From assembly GCA_964493425.1 (NCBI GenBank), contig CAZBMW010000008.1, forward strand, positions 36,810 to 100,809: 64,000 nt of DNA, read 5' to 3'. The notes below the pieces were generated by a model. The model did no database searches. It worked only from the letters and a program-made list of their open reading frames with translations, and was not told the origin of the DNA. Source of the DNA: CAYLMG01 sp964493425 (GTDB lineage Bacteria; Planctomycetota; Phycisphaerae; Sedimentisphaerales; Anaerobacaceae). How positions within the stretch are numbered: position 1 is the first letter of the stretch; each line of letters starts with the position of its first letter. A program made the position numbers and the translations under genes. Below, in pieces: positions 50,310-58,685 of the stretch.

Positions 50310-51548
50310 TCAATTTTGTAGGTCATTTAGCTGCCAAATTAATTGCTGTTGGCATATTTCTATCAGGGACTTGCAATTCCAGGCATACTCATAATCAGGC
50401 CGGTCAGCAATTATTTTAGTACAATACTCAATGGTTTTGGTGTACTCGCCCAATCGACGGTAAGAAAGAGCAGAAAAATAATAGGCCTGTGGAATAACAG
50501 GAGATTGCGGAAATTCAGTTATTATTGTTTCCCATAGAATGATTGCTTTTGTGAAATCGTTCCTTGCTTGGGCTTCAAGGTCTTCACTTGAATCCTTTAG
50601 AGCCTTTGTAAAATATCGCTCGCCCGCTTCAAAGACTATACCGGGTGTATCAGGATTATTGTTGTAGTCGGCAATTAAGGTTTCAATTGAGGCGAAGGCA
50701 TTAGGCTCATCCTGAGATTCGATAAAGGTAAAAATGCTTGACCTGAGGAGTCCAAATTCTGCTTCGCCGATAATGGAACTTTCAGGCCAGTTTTGTATGA
50801 TGTTCTCGTATATATTTTTAGCCTGCTGATATTTTTTGTCCCAGGCGTATCGGCCTGCAATGTAGAAAAGGGCTTCTGGAAGTTTTTCATTTTCCCAAAA
50901 TTCAGTAACCAGCCTGTTGATAGCATCTTGCGCAGCAATTTCATTGCCGTCTGCAATATTTAATATAGCCAGACCCATCTGTGCCCACATTGCAAAGTCA
51001 TTGTAGGGATAATTTTCCGAAACATATCTATATAAGCTGTCAGCCTCATCGTATCTTTTAAACCAGTAGTAGGTATCAGCGACGTTAAAGACCGCTTCAG
51101 CTATGTTCGGGTCAGTAGAAAAGCTTTTTTGGAGCTTGTTGAGTTCGACTTGAGCTTCCTGCATTCTGTCAAGTGCGATATTCGAGATGGCCAAACCTCT
51201 CTGGGCCCAGACGGCCGAGCTGCTTTCAGGCCAGTTGTTAACTACATCAGCATAGACCTGCAGCGACTCTTCGAATTTTGCATTATTTCTGTATGCTTCT
51301 GCGATGTCATAAACTGCATCCGGCAGTAATCGATTGCCTGCATAATCGGTTATGAGATTATCATATTCAGCCTGTGCATCAACTGAATTAGCGGATTCAA
51401 TATATGAGATGATAAGCTGTTTTTGAGTTTGAAGCTGTTCTGAATTGTTTGCTGATCGTGGGGCTGCTTTGGTAAAAAGAGTTAGACCGGAGATGATAAG
51501 CAGTGCTGAAGATATTATAATGAATAAAGGGATAGTCTTTTTAAGCAT
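50310..51548 (-). CDS. Exported TPR-repeat protein
   Basis: A 412-residue protein with an N-terminal signal or anchor (PLFIIISSALLIISGLTLF) followed by about eight tetratricopeptide-like repeats (LLPDAVYDIAEAYRNNAKFE; AVFNVADTYYWFKRYDEADS; EALFYIAGRYAWDKKYQQAK; QAYYFSALSYRRLGEYTKTI), many with the YbgF-like Tyr/Phe-Pro ending (ENYPYND; TEFPQSPVIPQAY). Likely a periplasmic scaffold; partner unknown. First of three exported genes. Confidence 0.82.
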   Translation of the reverse strand: MLKKTIPLFIIISSALLIISGLTLFTKAAPRSANNSEQLQTQKQLIISYIESANSVDAQAEYDNLITDYAGNRLLPDAVYDIAEAYRNNAKFEESLQVYADVVNNWPESSSAVWAQRGLAISNIALDRMQEAQVELNKLQKSFSTDPNIAEAVFNVADTYYWFKRYDEADSLYRYVSENYPYNDFAMWAQMGLAILNIADGNEIAAQDAINRLVTEFWENEKLPEALFYIAGRYAWDKKYQQAKNIYENIIQNWPESSIIGEAEFGLLRSSIFTFIESQDEPNAFASIETLIADYNNNPDTPGIVFEAGERYFTKALKDSSEDLEAQARNDFTKAIILWETIITEFPQSPVIPQAYYFSALSYRRLGEYTKTIEYCTKIIADRPDYEYAWNCKSLIEICQQQLIWQLNDLQN

Positions 51549-51926
51549 TTTGGAGATTCCTTAAAATTGGGGTTTTTACTGACAATTATGATAGGTTTTT
51601 TGTTCTGGCTAATACGCTTATTTTGGGCGTGTGAAGCCATTTTAAGCCTTTCCGCAGTTTCTATGCTCCTTTATCTTGAATTATAATTTACCCCCCTGGA
51701 CATTGTCAAGAAAAAATAAAAAAATTATTAAAAATTTTAATTATGATGAATTTTCAGATTCTGGCAGGTGAAGCAGCTTTAATTTTAGAAACAGCGAAGT
51801 TTTAAGGCTCTGTGGGAGTTTTTAAGATTGATTATAATTGGTTTGCATCTTATCAGAAAAAGCTTGTTTTTTTGCGAGATGTGTAATAGTATATTTAGTA
51901 GAGTCGAGAGCATCTGAGAGTTTGAT
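51549..51926. other. AT-rich divergent spacer
   Basis: No gene seen. It should hold the promoters of the TPR gene (minus) and the DUF2344 gene (plus). A long A/T run lies at about 51706-51745. Confidence 0.35.
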
Positions 51927-52649
51927 TTGGGCTTTGGCTTATATTGTTTTCTAGGAGTGCTGCGTATAGGTTTCGGTGAAGAAGAATCCATTGTCCTGGT
52001 TAAGTTCAGGATTTTCGGAAACTTGAGGTTTTTGTCCCACATTGAGACGATGAGCGTTCTTAAGCGTGCGTGCGTCAGGGCAGGATTGAAGATGAGATAC
52101 AGCGGGGGATATAATCCACGCCCAAAGCTTTCATTGCCTCTGCCAAGAACAGTCGGAATCGAGTCGGAAGATGATTTATTGTGCATCAGGATTGAAAAGC
52201 CAGAGACTGATTTTGACGCTGAGCAGTTTAAGGCGCAGCTCGATGAGCAACTGCCGGCCGGCTGTGAAGTGGTTTCAGTAAAGGCTGTGAAGGGTGAAAA
52301 ATGCCCTGTGCCGAGGGGAGCTGTTTATAGGATTTCTTTGAAAGAAGGTGTTTTTGAAGATGAACAAAGCAGACAGAACCTTCGAAGGATTTGCAGCGAT
52401 ATACTGGGAAGCGAGAGGATTGTTGTTGAGAGGAGGTTCGGTCGGGAAGGTGTGAGGAGTAAAAAAATCGATGTCAAAGGATTTGTGAAAGATATTAAAT
52501 TTGTGGACGAGGCGATTTATGTCGAATGTAATGTAAGCGAAGCAGGGACGATAAGAGTCGAAGAGATTTTGGGGATTTTGCAGATAAAGGCCGAGCAGCT
52601 AAAAGGGGCTGTGAGGCGAGTGAAGGTGCAGTGGCAGCAGAATAATTAA
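51927..52649 (+). CDS. DUF2344 (TIGR03936 radical-SAM-linked) protein
   Basis: About 240 residues. The family pattern starts at residue 24: LVKFRIFGNLRFLSHIETMS, then RAGLKMRYSGGYNPRPKLSL and LPRTVGIESEDDLLC. In many bacteria this domain is fused to or next to a B12-binding radical SAM protein and upstream of RNase E/G; here only RNase E/G follows, 40 bp away. The start is not settled: the TTG at 51927 and GTG at 51957 are both weak, and homology begins later. Function unknown. Confidence 0.8.
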   Translation: MGFGLYCFLGVLRIGFGEEESIVLVKFRIFGNLRFLSHIETMSVLKRACVRAGLKMRYSGGYNPRPKLSLPLPRTVGIESEDDLLCIRIEKPETDFDAEQFKAQLDEQLPAGCEVVSVKAVKGEKCPVPRGAVYRISLKEGVFEDEQSRQNLRRICSDILGSERIVVERRFGREGVRSKKIDVKGFVKDIKFVDEAIYVECNVSEAGTIRVEEILGILQIKAEQLKGAVRRVKVQWQQNN

Positions 52650-52689
52650 CAGGCAATTGAGTATGCAGAGTTGTTGAGGGAAAAACGGG

Positions 52690-54216
52690 ATGGCAAGAGA
52701 GATGCTTATAAACGTGGCGGAGCGAGAGGAGTGCCGTGTGGCAGTGGTTGCAAACGGTTCTCTTGAGGAGCTTTACATCGAGAGAGCGAGTTTAGACAGT
52801 CACGTCGGCAATATATATAAGGGCAAAGTGGTTAATATTGAGTCGGGGATACAGGCAGCTTTTGTTGATTTTGGTGCAAGTCGGAATGGTTTTCTTCATA
52901 TCAGCGACCTTCATCCCCGCTATTTTCCCGGTAAGGGTGCTTTGGGAGCGGACAGCATAGGCAAACGAAAAGCATTGAAGGAGCGTTTGCCGATACAGAA
53001 ATGTCTTCGTAAGGGCGAAGAGGTGATTGTGCAGGTAACCAAGGAAGGGATGAATACAAAAGGGCCGACACTGAGCGCTTACCTGGCACTGCCGGGCAAA
53101 TACCTTGTGATGATGCCGTGGATGACTAAGGAGGGCGTTTCGCACAAGATTGAGGATGAGCAGGAACGCAACAGGCTTCGCGATATACTGGAAGAATCAA
53201 AGCTGCCGAAGAATATGGGCTTTATAATAAGGACAGCGGCGCAGGGGGCTTCGAAGCGGGATATTCAAAAGGATTTGAGGTATCTTGTACGGCTTTGGCA
53301 TTCCATTGACAAAAGGATGCAGAAGGATAGTGCGCCGGCAGAGCTTTACCGGGAATCTGATTTGGTTATACGGACACTGCGAGACGTATTTACCAGCAAG
53401 ATAAGCAGGATAACGTGCGACTCGGAGGTAGTGGTTCGCAAAATCAGGGACTTTCTTTCGCAGGCGTACCCTCGTATGAGACGGCGGGTCGGTTTCTATA
53501 AGGGTAAGGTCCCGCTGTTCCATAAGTATAAGATTGAGGATGAGATTGGAAAGGTTCAGTCACGTACGGTCGGGCTCAAGTGCGGCGGCTCGGTTGTTGT
53601 TGAGCAGACTGAGGCACTGGTTGCGATAGATGTCAACAGCGGTAAATACCGCAGCAAAGAAAGCGCCGAACAAACCGCATATAAAATCAATATGGAGGCG
53701 GCGGTGGAGATAGCCAGGCAATTGAGGCTTCGCGACCTTGGCGGGCTGATAATATGTGATTTTATTGATATGCGCAGCGAAAAGCACCGCAGAAGTGTTG
53801 AGCGGGCATTTCGCCAAGCGGTCAGGGCGGACCGGGCTCGTTCGAAGATTTTGCGGATAAGCAGGTTCGGAGTTGTGGAGATGACGCGGCAGCGGATACG
53901 GCCGTCGCTGCAGTCGGCGATGTGCCAGGCGTGCCCGCACTGCGGCGGCAGCGGCTTTATCAAAAGTCATGAGTCAATGGCCATCGAAATCGTGCGGCTT
54001 TTGAATCTTTCTGCATCGATAGATAAAATAAAGCGGATAGAGCTTTTCGTCTCACAGGAGGTAGCCGATTATCTTCAGAATGACAAAAGGACATCGATTG
54101 CCCGGCTGGAACAGATAAGCGGTAAAAAGATAAAGATTCATTCCGTGCCGAATTATACAGGCGAAAAGCACGAGCTTGTCTGCTACGACGACAGAGGCAC
54201 CGTTGTAAGGTTATAA
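52690..54216 (+). CDS. rng: Ribonuclease E/G family endoribonuclease
   Basis: A 508-residue enzyme of RNase G length. N-terminal S1 domain (HVGNIYKGKVVNIESGIQAA; FVDFGASRNGFLHISDLHP), 5'-sensor region, catalytic DNase I-like part with the metal-binding Asp residues in VAIDVNSGKY and IICDFIDM, and the zinc-link CQACPHCGGSGF. It lacks the long disordered tail of RNase E. It processes rRNA and starts mRNA decay. Downstream of DUF2344 and 134 bp before kdsD. Confidence 0.93.
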   Translation: MAREMLINVAEREECRVAVVANGSLEELYIERASLDSHVGNIYKGKVVNIESGIQAAFVDFGASRNGFLHISDLHPRYFPGKGALGADSIGKRKALKERLPIQKCLRKGEEVIVQVTKEGMNTKGPTLSAYLALPGKYLVMMPWMTKEGVSHKIEDEQERNRLRDILEESKLPKNMGFIIRTAAQGASKRDIQKDLRYLVRLWHSIDKRMQKDSAPAELYRESDLVIRTLRDVFTSKISRITCDSEVVVRKIRDFLSQAYPRMRRRVGFYKGKVPLFHKYKIEDEIGKVQSRTVGLKCGGSVVVEQTEALVAIDVNSGKYRSKESAEQTAYKINMEAAVEIARQLRLRDLGGLIICDFIDMRSEKHRRSVERAFRQAVRADRARSKILRISRFGVVEMTRQRIRPSLQSAMCQACPHCGGSGFIKSHESMAIEIVRLLNLSASIDKIKRIELFVSQEVADYLQNDKRTSIARLEQISGKKIKIHSVPNYTGEKHELVCYDDRGTVVRL

Positions 54217-54350
54217 GTTATTCTTCATATTTTCAAATCTTAACTTGCATAAGTATTTGTGATTGTTTTTTTGTTCTTGACGATAAACGGCGGTTCTACG
54301 ATACTATTGGCTTAATTTTCGGCTTTGAATGATTGAAAGGTTAATGGCCG

Positions 54351-55328
54351 GTGGAATTCGATATTAAATTCGCACGCAATGTGATAGAAGCAGAGGCTGA
54401 AGGTATAAGCTCTGTAGCTGTGGTGCTGGATGAGTCTTTTGTTGCAGCCTGCGAGATGATTTACAACTGCGGCGGTTCTGTGATAGTCAGCGGCATAGGC
54501 AAAGCGGGTTTGATAGGGCAGAAGATAAGTGCGACGCTGGCATCGACGGGCAGCCCGAGCCATTTTCTGCATCCGGCCGAGGCGGTCCACGGCGATTTGG
54601 GCAGGCTGAGAAAAGATGATATTGTGATTGTATTGAGCTACGGTGGTGAGACAGATGAGATTATTCGGCTGATTAATCTCGTCAAACAGCTCGATTTGAA
54701 GCTTATCGCAATTACCGGCGACAGCGATTCGAGGCTGAGCGAACACAGCGATGTTGTTTTATGTATAGGAAAGAGGTCCGAAGCGTGTCCGCTGGGACTT
54801 GCGCCGAGCGTATCGACGGCGTGTATGCTGGCGATTGGTGATGCGCTGGCCTTTACGGTGATGAAGGCCCGTAAGTTCAGTGTTGAGGAATTTGTGCGTT
54901 TTCATCCGGGCGGCTCACTCGGCTCGCAGCTTATGACGGTGGAGCAGTCGATGATGTTCAGGCCGGGCGAGAAGCTTCCGGTTGCGGGGATTGATGATAC
55001 GATAGAAAAGATGCTTGAAAAAACCTCGGATGTTAAACGTCATGGGGCGGTGATGATAGTCGATAAGGCCGGCGGCCTGGCGGGGATTGTTACGGATGCG
55101 GATTTGCGCCGGCTGATGGCAAAGAAGGGGACGGGTGCATTTAAGAGTAAGGTTTCTGAAATAATGACAAAGGATTGCAAGAAGATACGCTCGGACGCGC
55201 TAGCGGCGGAAGCGACGGCGATTTTCCACAAGTACAGGATTGATGAGCTTCCGGTGATTGATTCACAGAACCGGCCTGTAGGACTGATAGACGTTCAGGA
55301 TATCCTGACAATTAAAGTTGTAGGCTGA
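54351..55328 (+). CDS. kdsD: D-arabinose-5-phosphate isomerase
   Basis: A 325-residue enzyme interconverting ribulose-5-phosphate and arabinose-5-phosphate, the first step to Kdo. SIS domain (residues about 30-190): VIVSGIGKAGLIGQKISATL, STGSPSHFLHPAEAVHGDLG, LSYGGETDEI. Two CBS domains follow (about 205-325; MMFRPGEKLPVAGIDDTIEK; VSEIMTKDCKKI; IDELPVIDSQNRPVGLIDVQ). Start is GTG. With kdsC 20 bp downstream it indicates LPS synthesis. Confidence 0.94.
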   Translation: MEFDIKFARNVIEAEAEGISSVAVVLDESFVAACEMIYNCGGSVIVSGIGKAGLIGQKISATLASTGSPSHFLHPAEAVHGDLGRLRKDDIVIVLSYGGETDEIIRLINLVKQLDLKLIAITGDSDSRLSEHSDVVLCIGKRSEACPLGLAPSVSTACMLAIGDALAFTVMKARKFSVEEFVRFHPGGSLGSQLMTVEQSMMFRPGEKLPVAGIDDTIEKMLEKTSDVKRHGAVMIVDKAGGLAGIVTDADLRRLMAKKGTGAFKSKVSEIMTKDCKKIRSDALAAEATAIFHKYRIDELPVIDSQNRPVGLIDVQDILTIKVVG

Positions 55329-55348
55329 TTGTACCCGGTGACATTTTA

Positions 55349-55900
55349 ATGGCTGAAAATCCGGATTCGAAAAACAAAGATATTAACTTTGCAGCAATAA
55401 GCCTGCTTGTTCTTGACGTGGATGGCGTTTTGACCAACGGGACTGTGGTGGTGAATTCAGACGGCAGTGAGAGCAAGTTTTTTAATGCTCTTGACGGTCA
55501 CGGTATCCGGCTGTTCAGAAGAGCGGGTCTTAAGGTTGCATTTTTGAGCGGCAGAAAGTCCGGGCCGACGAGTAAGCGTGCCGAGCAGCTTGAGGTGGAT
55601 TTTTGCATCGAGGGTTGTCACGATAAGCTGCCGGCGCTCGAGAAACTCGCGAAAGAGTTGGGTATATCGGCTGACAAAATAGCCTACGTGGGCGATGATT
55701 TGATGGATTTGCCGCCGATGAATTATGCGGGCTTTAGCGCGGCGGTGGCCAATGCAGTTGATGAGGTTAAAGAAGCAGCGGACTATGTAACAAAGCGGCA
55801 GGGCGGCAGCGGCGCTGTCAGAGAGGTGATTGAGTATATACTGAAAAAGAGCGGTAAATGGGACAAGTTGATGGAAAGATATCTGCCGAAAGAGAAATGA
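55349..55900 (+). CDS. kdsC: 3-deoxy-D-manno-octulosonate 8-phosphate phosphatase
   Basis: A 183-residue HAD-family phosphatase (C0, no cap). LLVLDVDGVLTNGTVVV holds the nucleophile Asp; DGHGIRLFRRAGLKVAFLSG, and AYVGDDLMDLPPM with the Mg-binding acids follow. It removes phosphate from Kdo-8-P. Ten bp before the LptC-like gene, as in classic Kdo operons. KdsA and KdsB are not in the window. Confidence 0.94.
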   Translation: MAENPDSKNKDINFAAISLLVLDVDGVLTNGTVVVNSDGSESKFFNALDGHGIRLFRRAGLKVAFLSGRKSGPTSKRAEQLEVDFCIEGCHDKLPALEKLAKELGISADKIAYVGDDLMDLPPMNYAGFSAAVANAVDEVKEAADYVTKRQGGSGAVREVIEYILKKSGKWDKLMERYLPKEK

Positions 55901-55909
55901 AAAGCTGTT

Positions 55910-57970
55910 ATGAAGCGCAACTTTAGAAAATTGTATATATTGTTAATATCGCTGGCTGTTGTGGTGTTGGTCTATTCTATTGCAAATCTGATAAACATGA
56001 GAGAGCCGATCCGTATTGAGGGGGAATCGGTGACCGGTGATGTTAATGATTATGTGGAATTTGAAAATGAAATCGGCAAGATCGACGATACAGGTATCGT
56101 TCATGTAGAGGGTTCCACCTATCAACACCGCAATGAAAGAGGTGAGGTTGACAGGGAGATTGGGTTCGAGAGAGTTATCCGAAAGGTGGAAGATAGATGG
56201 GAACTCGACAAGCCGTTTATAAATTTTTATCGCACGGATATGAGCTGTTACATAACAGCGGACAAAGGGGATTTTCAGGTAGAGACGGTAATCAATGAGC
56301 CTATGCCGAGTGACGGTGCGCTTGAGGGCAATGTTGTTATACGTGTAGTCCCGAAAGGGGCAAGTGAAATAAAAAAGAGCTTTATTTATCTCGATGATAT
56401 TGTGCTTGACGGCGAGAGGTCTATGGCAACAAGCGTGGGGCCTATCAGGCTTGAGTCAGAGAATGTTCAGCTTACTGGCAAGGGATTGGAGTTTATTTAT
56501 AATGAAGAATCGGGAGGATTGGAGTATCTGAGAATAATCGAGCTGGAGCGTATGGTACTGAGAGTATCATCGAAAGTGTCCATGTTCGGTCCCGAAGAAG
56601 CTATAGAGGGCAGCGGTTCGGTTACACAGACGGGTGAAAAGGAAGCCGGTGAGCAGGCGAGAGCAGCAGATGAACAGGAGCAGGTGGTAGAACCAATAGA
56701 GCAAGAGGCGGCGAAGGGTGCAGAACTATACAGGTGGATTTTCAGTAAAAACGTTGTTATAGATTGTCCCGAGCAGATAGTGTTTGCAGACCATATTTTT
56801 ATCAACGATATTCTTACGGCTGAGCCGGAGCAGCCGCAAACAACGGAGCAAAGAATAGGCGAAGATGTCAATGAGGTTCCGGCATCGGATGTCGTTGATG
56901 TAAATAAAGGAGCGGTAGCGAAGGCGGCGGAGGCCAATGAGCCGGCAGAGCAGCTTATGGATATAGTCGTCAGATGTGAAGGCGGGATTCTTGTTACACC
57001 TATGGATTCGAATATAGTGCCCGAGCCGGTGACATCGGAGCAAAGCGTTACAGGCGGCAGGGGACTTGCGAGATACGGTGATGTGAATGACAGGGCGGTA
57101 CTCGAGGCAGCTCGTATTGACTATAGCGCAATAACAAATGAGGCGGTTCTGAGAGGCAATTGCCTGGCGATGATGACGAGAGATGAAAATGGTCTTCGGC
57201 GCAAGTACAGTCTTTGGGCGCCGAGGATAAAAGCTGAAGTGCTGGAAGATGGCAAAAGAGATTCGTCAGCTTTGGCTTCCGGTCTTAAACATTTAAGAGC
57301 TGACGGAGGAGAAGTTGTTATCGCTGTAAGAAAGCTTGAGGAAGACAGGCTGCTTGGTTTTACGAAACTAAGCTGTGTTAGTTTTGACTATGAGACGAAG
57401 AGCCAATTGTGCTGGGCGACGGGGCCTGGACAGATCGAAATGGATAATTCGAAGATGAGCCAGCAGGAGGTTGCAAGTGTCAGACAAAAGAAAACGGGCA
57501 GATTCAGTTTGCAGAAGCCCTGCTATGCGATAGTACAGAATTTCGAGCTATTGGAGTATTATCTGGATTCGAAACAGATTTCCGCTGACGGGGGCGGCGA
57601 GAGCTTTTATATCGGCTATATGCCGGTTGAGGGCGACCGGGAAGGCAACGTTGTGAGGGTGAATATCGGGCATTTGGATGCGCAGCTTATGGGGACAGCA
57701 GACGGGCGCACCGAGCTGGTGAGTATGCATGCATCAAAGGGTATTACTTATGAAGAGCAGGGAAAAACAGACATATGGGGCAGACACGGAGGCGTGCATC
57801 TGGTCGGCAGCGATTTGTTTTATGACAGAGAGCCGTCGCTGATAACGGTATGGAGCGATGAGGACTGGCCGTGTACGCTGAACGGGGTGGCTGTTGACGG
57901 GATAAAATATAACCTGCGGACGGGCAGGCTTGAGAAGGCGAGCGTTCGCGGCCCCGGAATTATATGGTGA
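55910..57970 (+). CDS. LptC/OstA-like LPS-export protein, enlarged
   Basis: A 686-residue protein with one N-terminal membrane anchor (LYILLISLAVVVLVYSIANL) and then beta-jellyroll-like stretches of the LptC/OstA type (TADKGDFQVETVINEPMPSD; GNVVIRVVPKG; LEGERSMATS-like LDGERSMATSVGPIRLES). LptC in Proteobacteria is about 190 residues, so this is far larger; the middle has acidic Glu/Ala-rich linkers (EQVVEPIEQEAAKGAELYR). The place right after kdsC supports a role in LPS transport. Annotation is by context and fold pattern, not strong motif. Confidence 0.7.
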   Translation: MKRNFRKLYILLISLAVVVLVYSIANLINMREPIRIEGESVTGDVNDYVEFENEIGKIDDTGIVHVEGSTYQHRNERGEVDREIGFERVIRKVEDRWELDKPFINFYRTDMSCYITADKGDFQVETVINEPMPSDGALEGNVVIRVVPKGASEIKKSFIYLDDIVLDGERSMATSVGPIRLESENVQLTGKGLEFIYNEESGGLEYLRIIELERMVLRVSSKVSMFGPEEAIEGSGSVTQTGEKEAGEQARAADEQEQVVEPIEQEAAKGAELYRWIFSKNVVIDCPEQIVFADHIFINDILTAEPEQPQTTEQRIGEDVNEVPASDVVDVNKGAVAKAAEANEPAEQLMDIVVRCEGGILVTPMDSNIVPEPVTSEQSVTGGRGLARYGDVNDRAVLEAARIDYSAITNEAVLRGNCLAMMTRDENGLRRKYSLWAPRIKAEVLEDGKRDSSALASGLKHLRADGGEVVIAVRKLEEDRLLGFTKLSCVSFDYETKSQLCWATGPGQIEMDNSKMSQQEVASVRQKKTGRFSLQKPCYAIVQNFELLEYYLDSKQISADGGGESFYIGYMPVEGDREGNVVRVNIGHLDAQLMGTADGRTELVSMHASKGITYEEQGKTDIWGRHGGVHLVGSDLFYDREPSLITVWSDEDWPCTLNGVAVDGIKYNLRTGRLEKASVRGPGIIW

Positions 57971-57999
57971 CAAAACAAATTGTCGATTGTGGGAAATGA

Positions 58000-58677
58000 T
58001 TAGCCGCATACCTTTTGCAAATCGTTTATTGTTAAATCGGTGAGGGAGTCGATGATTTTTTCGGCGGGTTTGAGACTTTCAGCGGGGTATGAACTTGTAA
58101 TTGCGATGGTGTGCATACCTGCAGCGGCGGCGGCTTCGAGGCCCCAGTGAGAATCCTCGATTGCGATACACTCGAACGGCTTAATGTTTTGGTTTTTTAG
58201 CTTGTTGAGTTTTTGTAGTGTCATCTCGAAACCGTCGGGATGAGGTTTGCCCCTTTCGGCCTGCTCGGCTGAGACGATTACATCAAAAAAATGAGCGAGG
58301 TTGTTTGAATTTAATACTGTTGTAATCTCTTTAAGAAGGGCGCCGGAACATATCGCCATAGGGATATCGTTTTGCTTTAGCATTTCGAGAAATTCGCGGA
58401 CGCCCGGGATGGTTTTGCATTCGTTGATGATGTTTTCAAAGGCGGTTGTTTTTTGCTCGAGCAGATTATCGAGTGTGTTACTGTCGGCCTGCAGCAGGTT
58501 GTTTTCGAGCAGAGCTTTGAACAGGTCACGGTCGCTCAGGCCGAGATATTCGGCGAAATAGTCCTCAGTCGATATTTGAACATTATAAGGGACAAGAGCT
58601 TCGTTGAAGGCCTTTAAATGAAGGCCTTCAGAGTCGATTATAACACCATCAAAATCAAATATTATTGCTCGTAACAT
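58000..58677 (-). CDS. HAD-family hydrolase, beta-phosphoglucomutase type
   Basis: A 225-residue protein: IIFDFDGVIIDSEGLHLKAF (nucleophile and acid/base Asp), a helical cap, MAICSGALLKEITTVLN, KPHPDGFEMTLQKL and CIAIEDSHWGLEAAAAAGMH. The pattern fits beta-phosphoglucomutase or sugar-phosphate phosphatases; the substrate cannot be told. It follows the acyl-CoA dehydrogenase gene by 8 bp and is convergent with the LptC-like gene. Confidence 0.85.
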   Translation of the reverse strand: MLRAIIFDFDGVIIDSEGLHLKAFNEALVPYNVQISTEDYFAEYLGLSDRDLFKALLENNLLQADSNTLDNLLEQKTTAFENIINECKTIPGVREFLEMLKQNDIPMAICSGALLKEITTVLNSNNLAHFFDVIVSAEQAERGKPHPDGFEMTLQKLNKLKNQNIKPFECIAIEDSHWGLEAAAAAGMHTIAITSSYPAESLKPAEKIIDSLTDLTINDLQKVCG

Positions 58678-58685
58678 ATTAGTGT

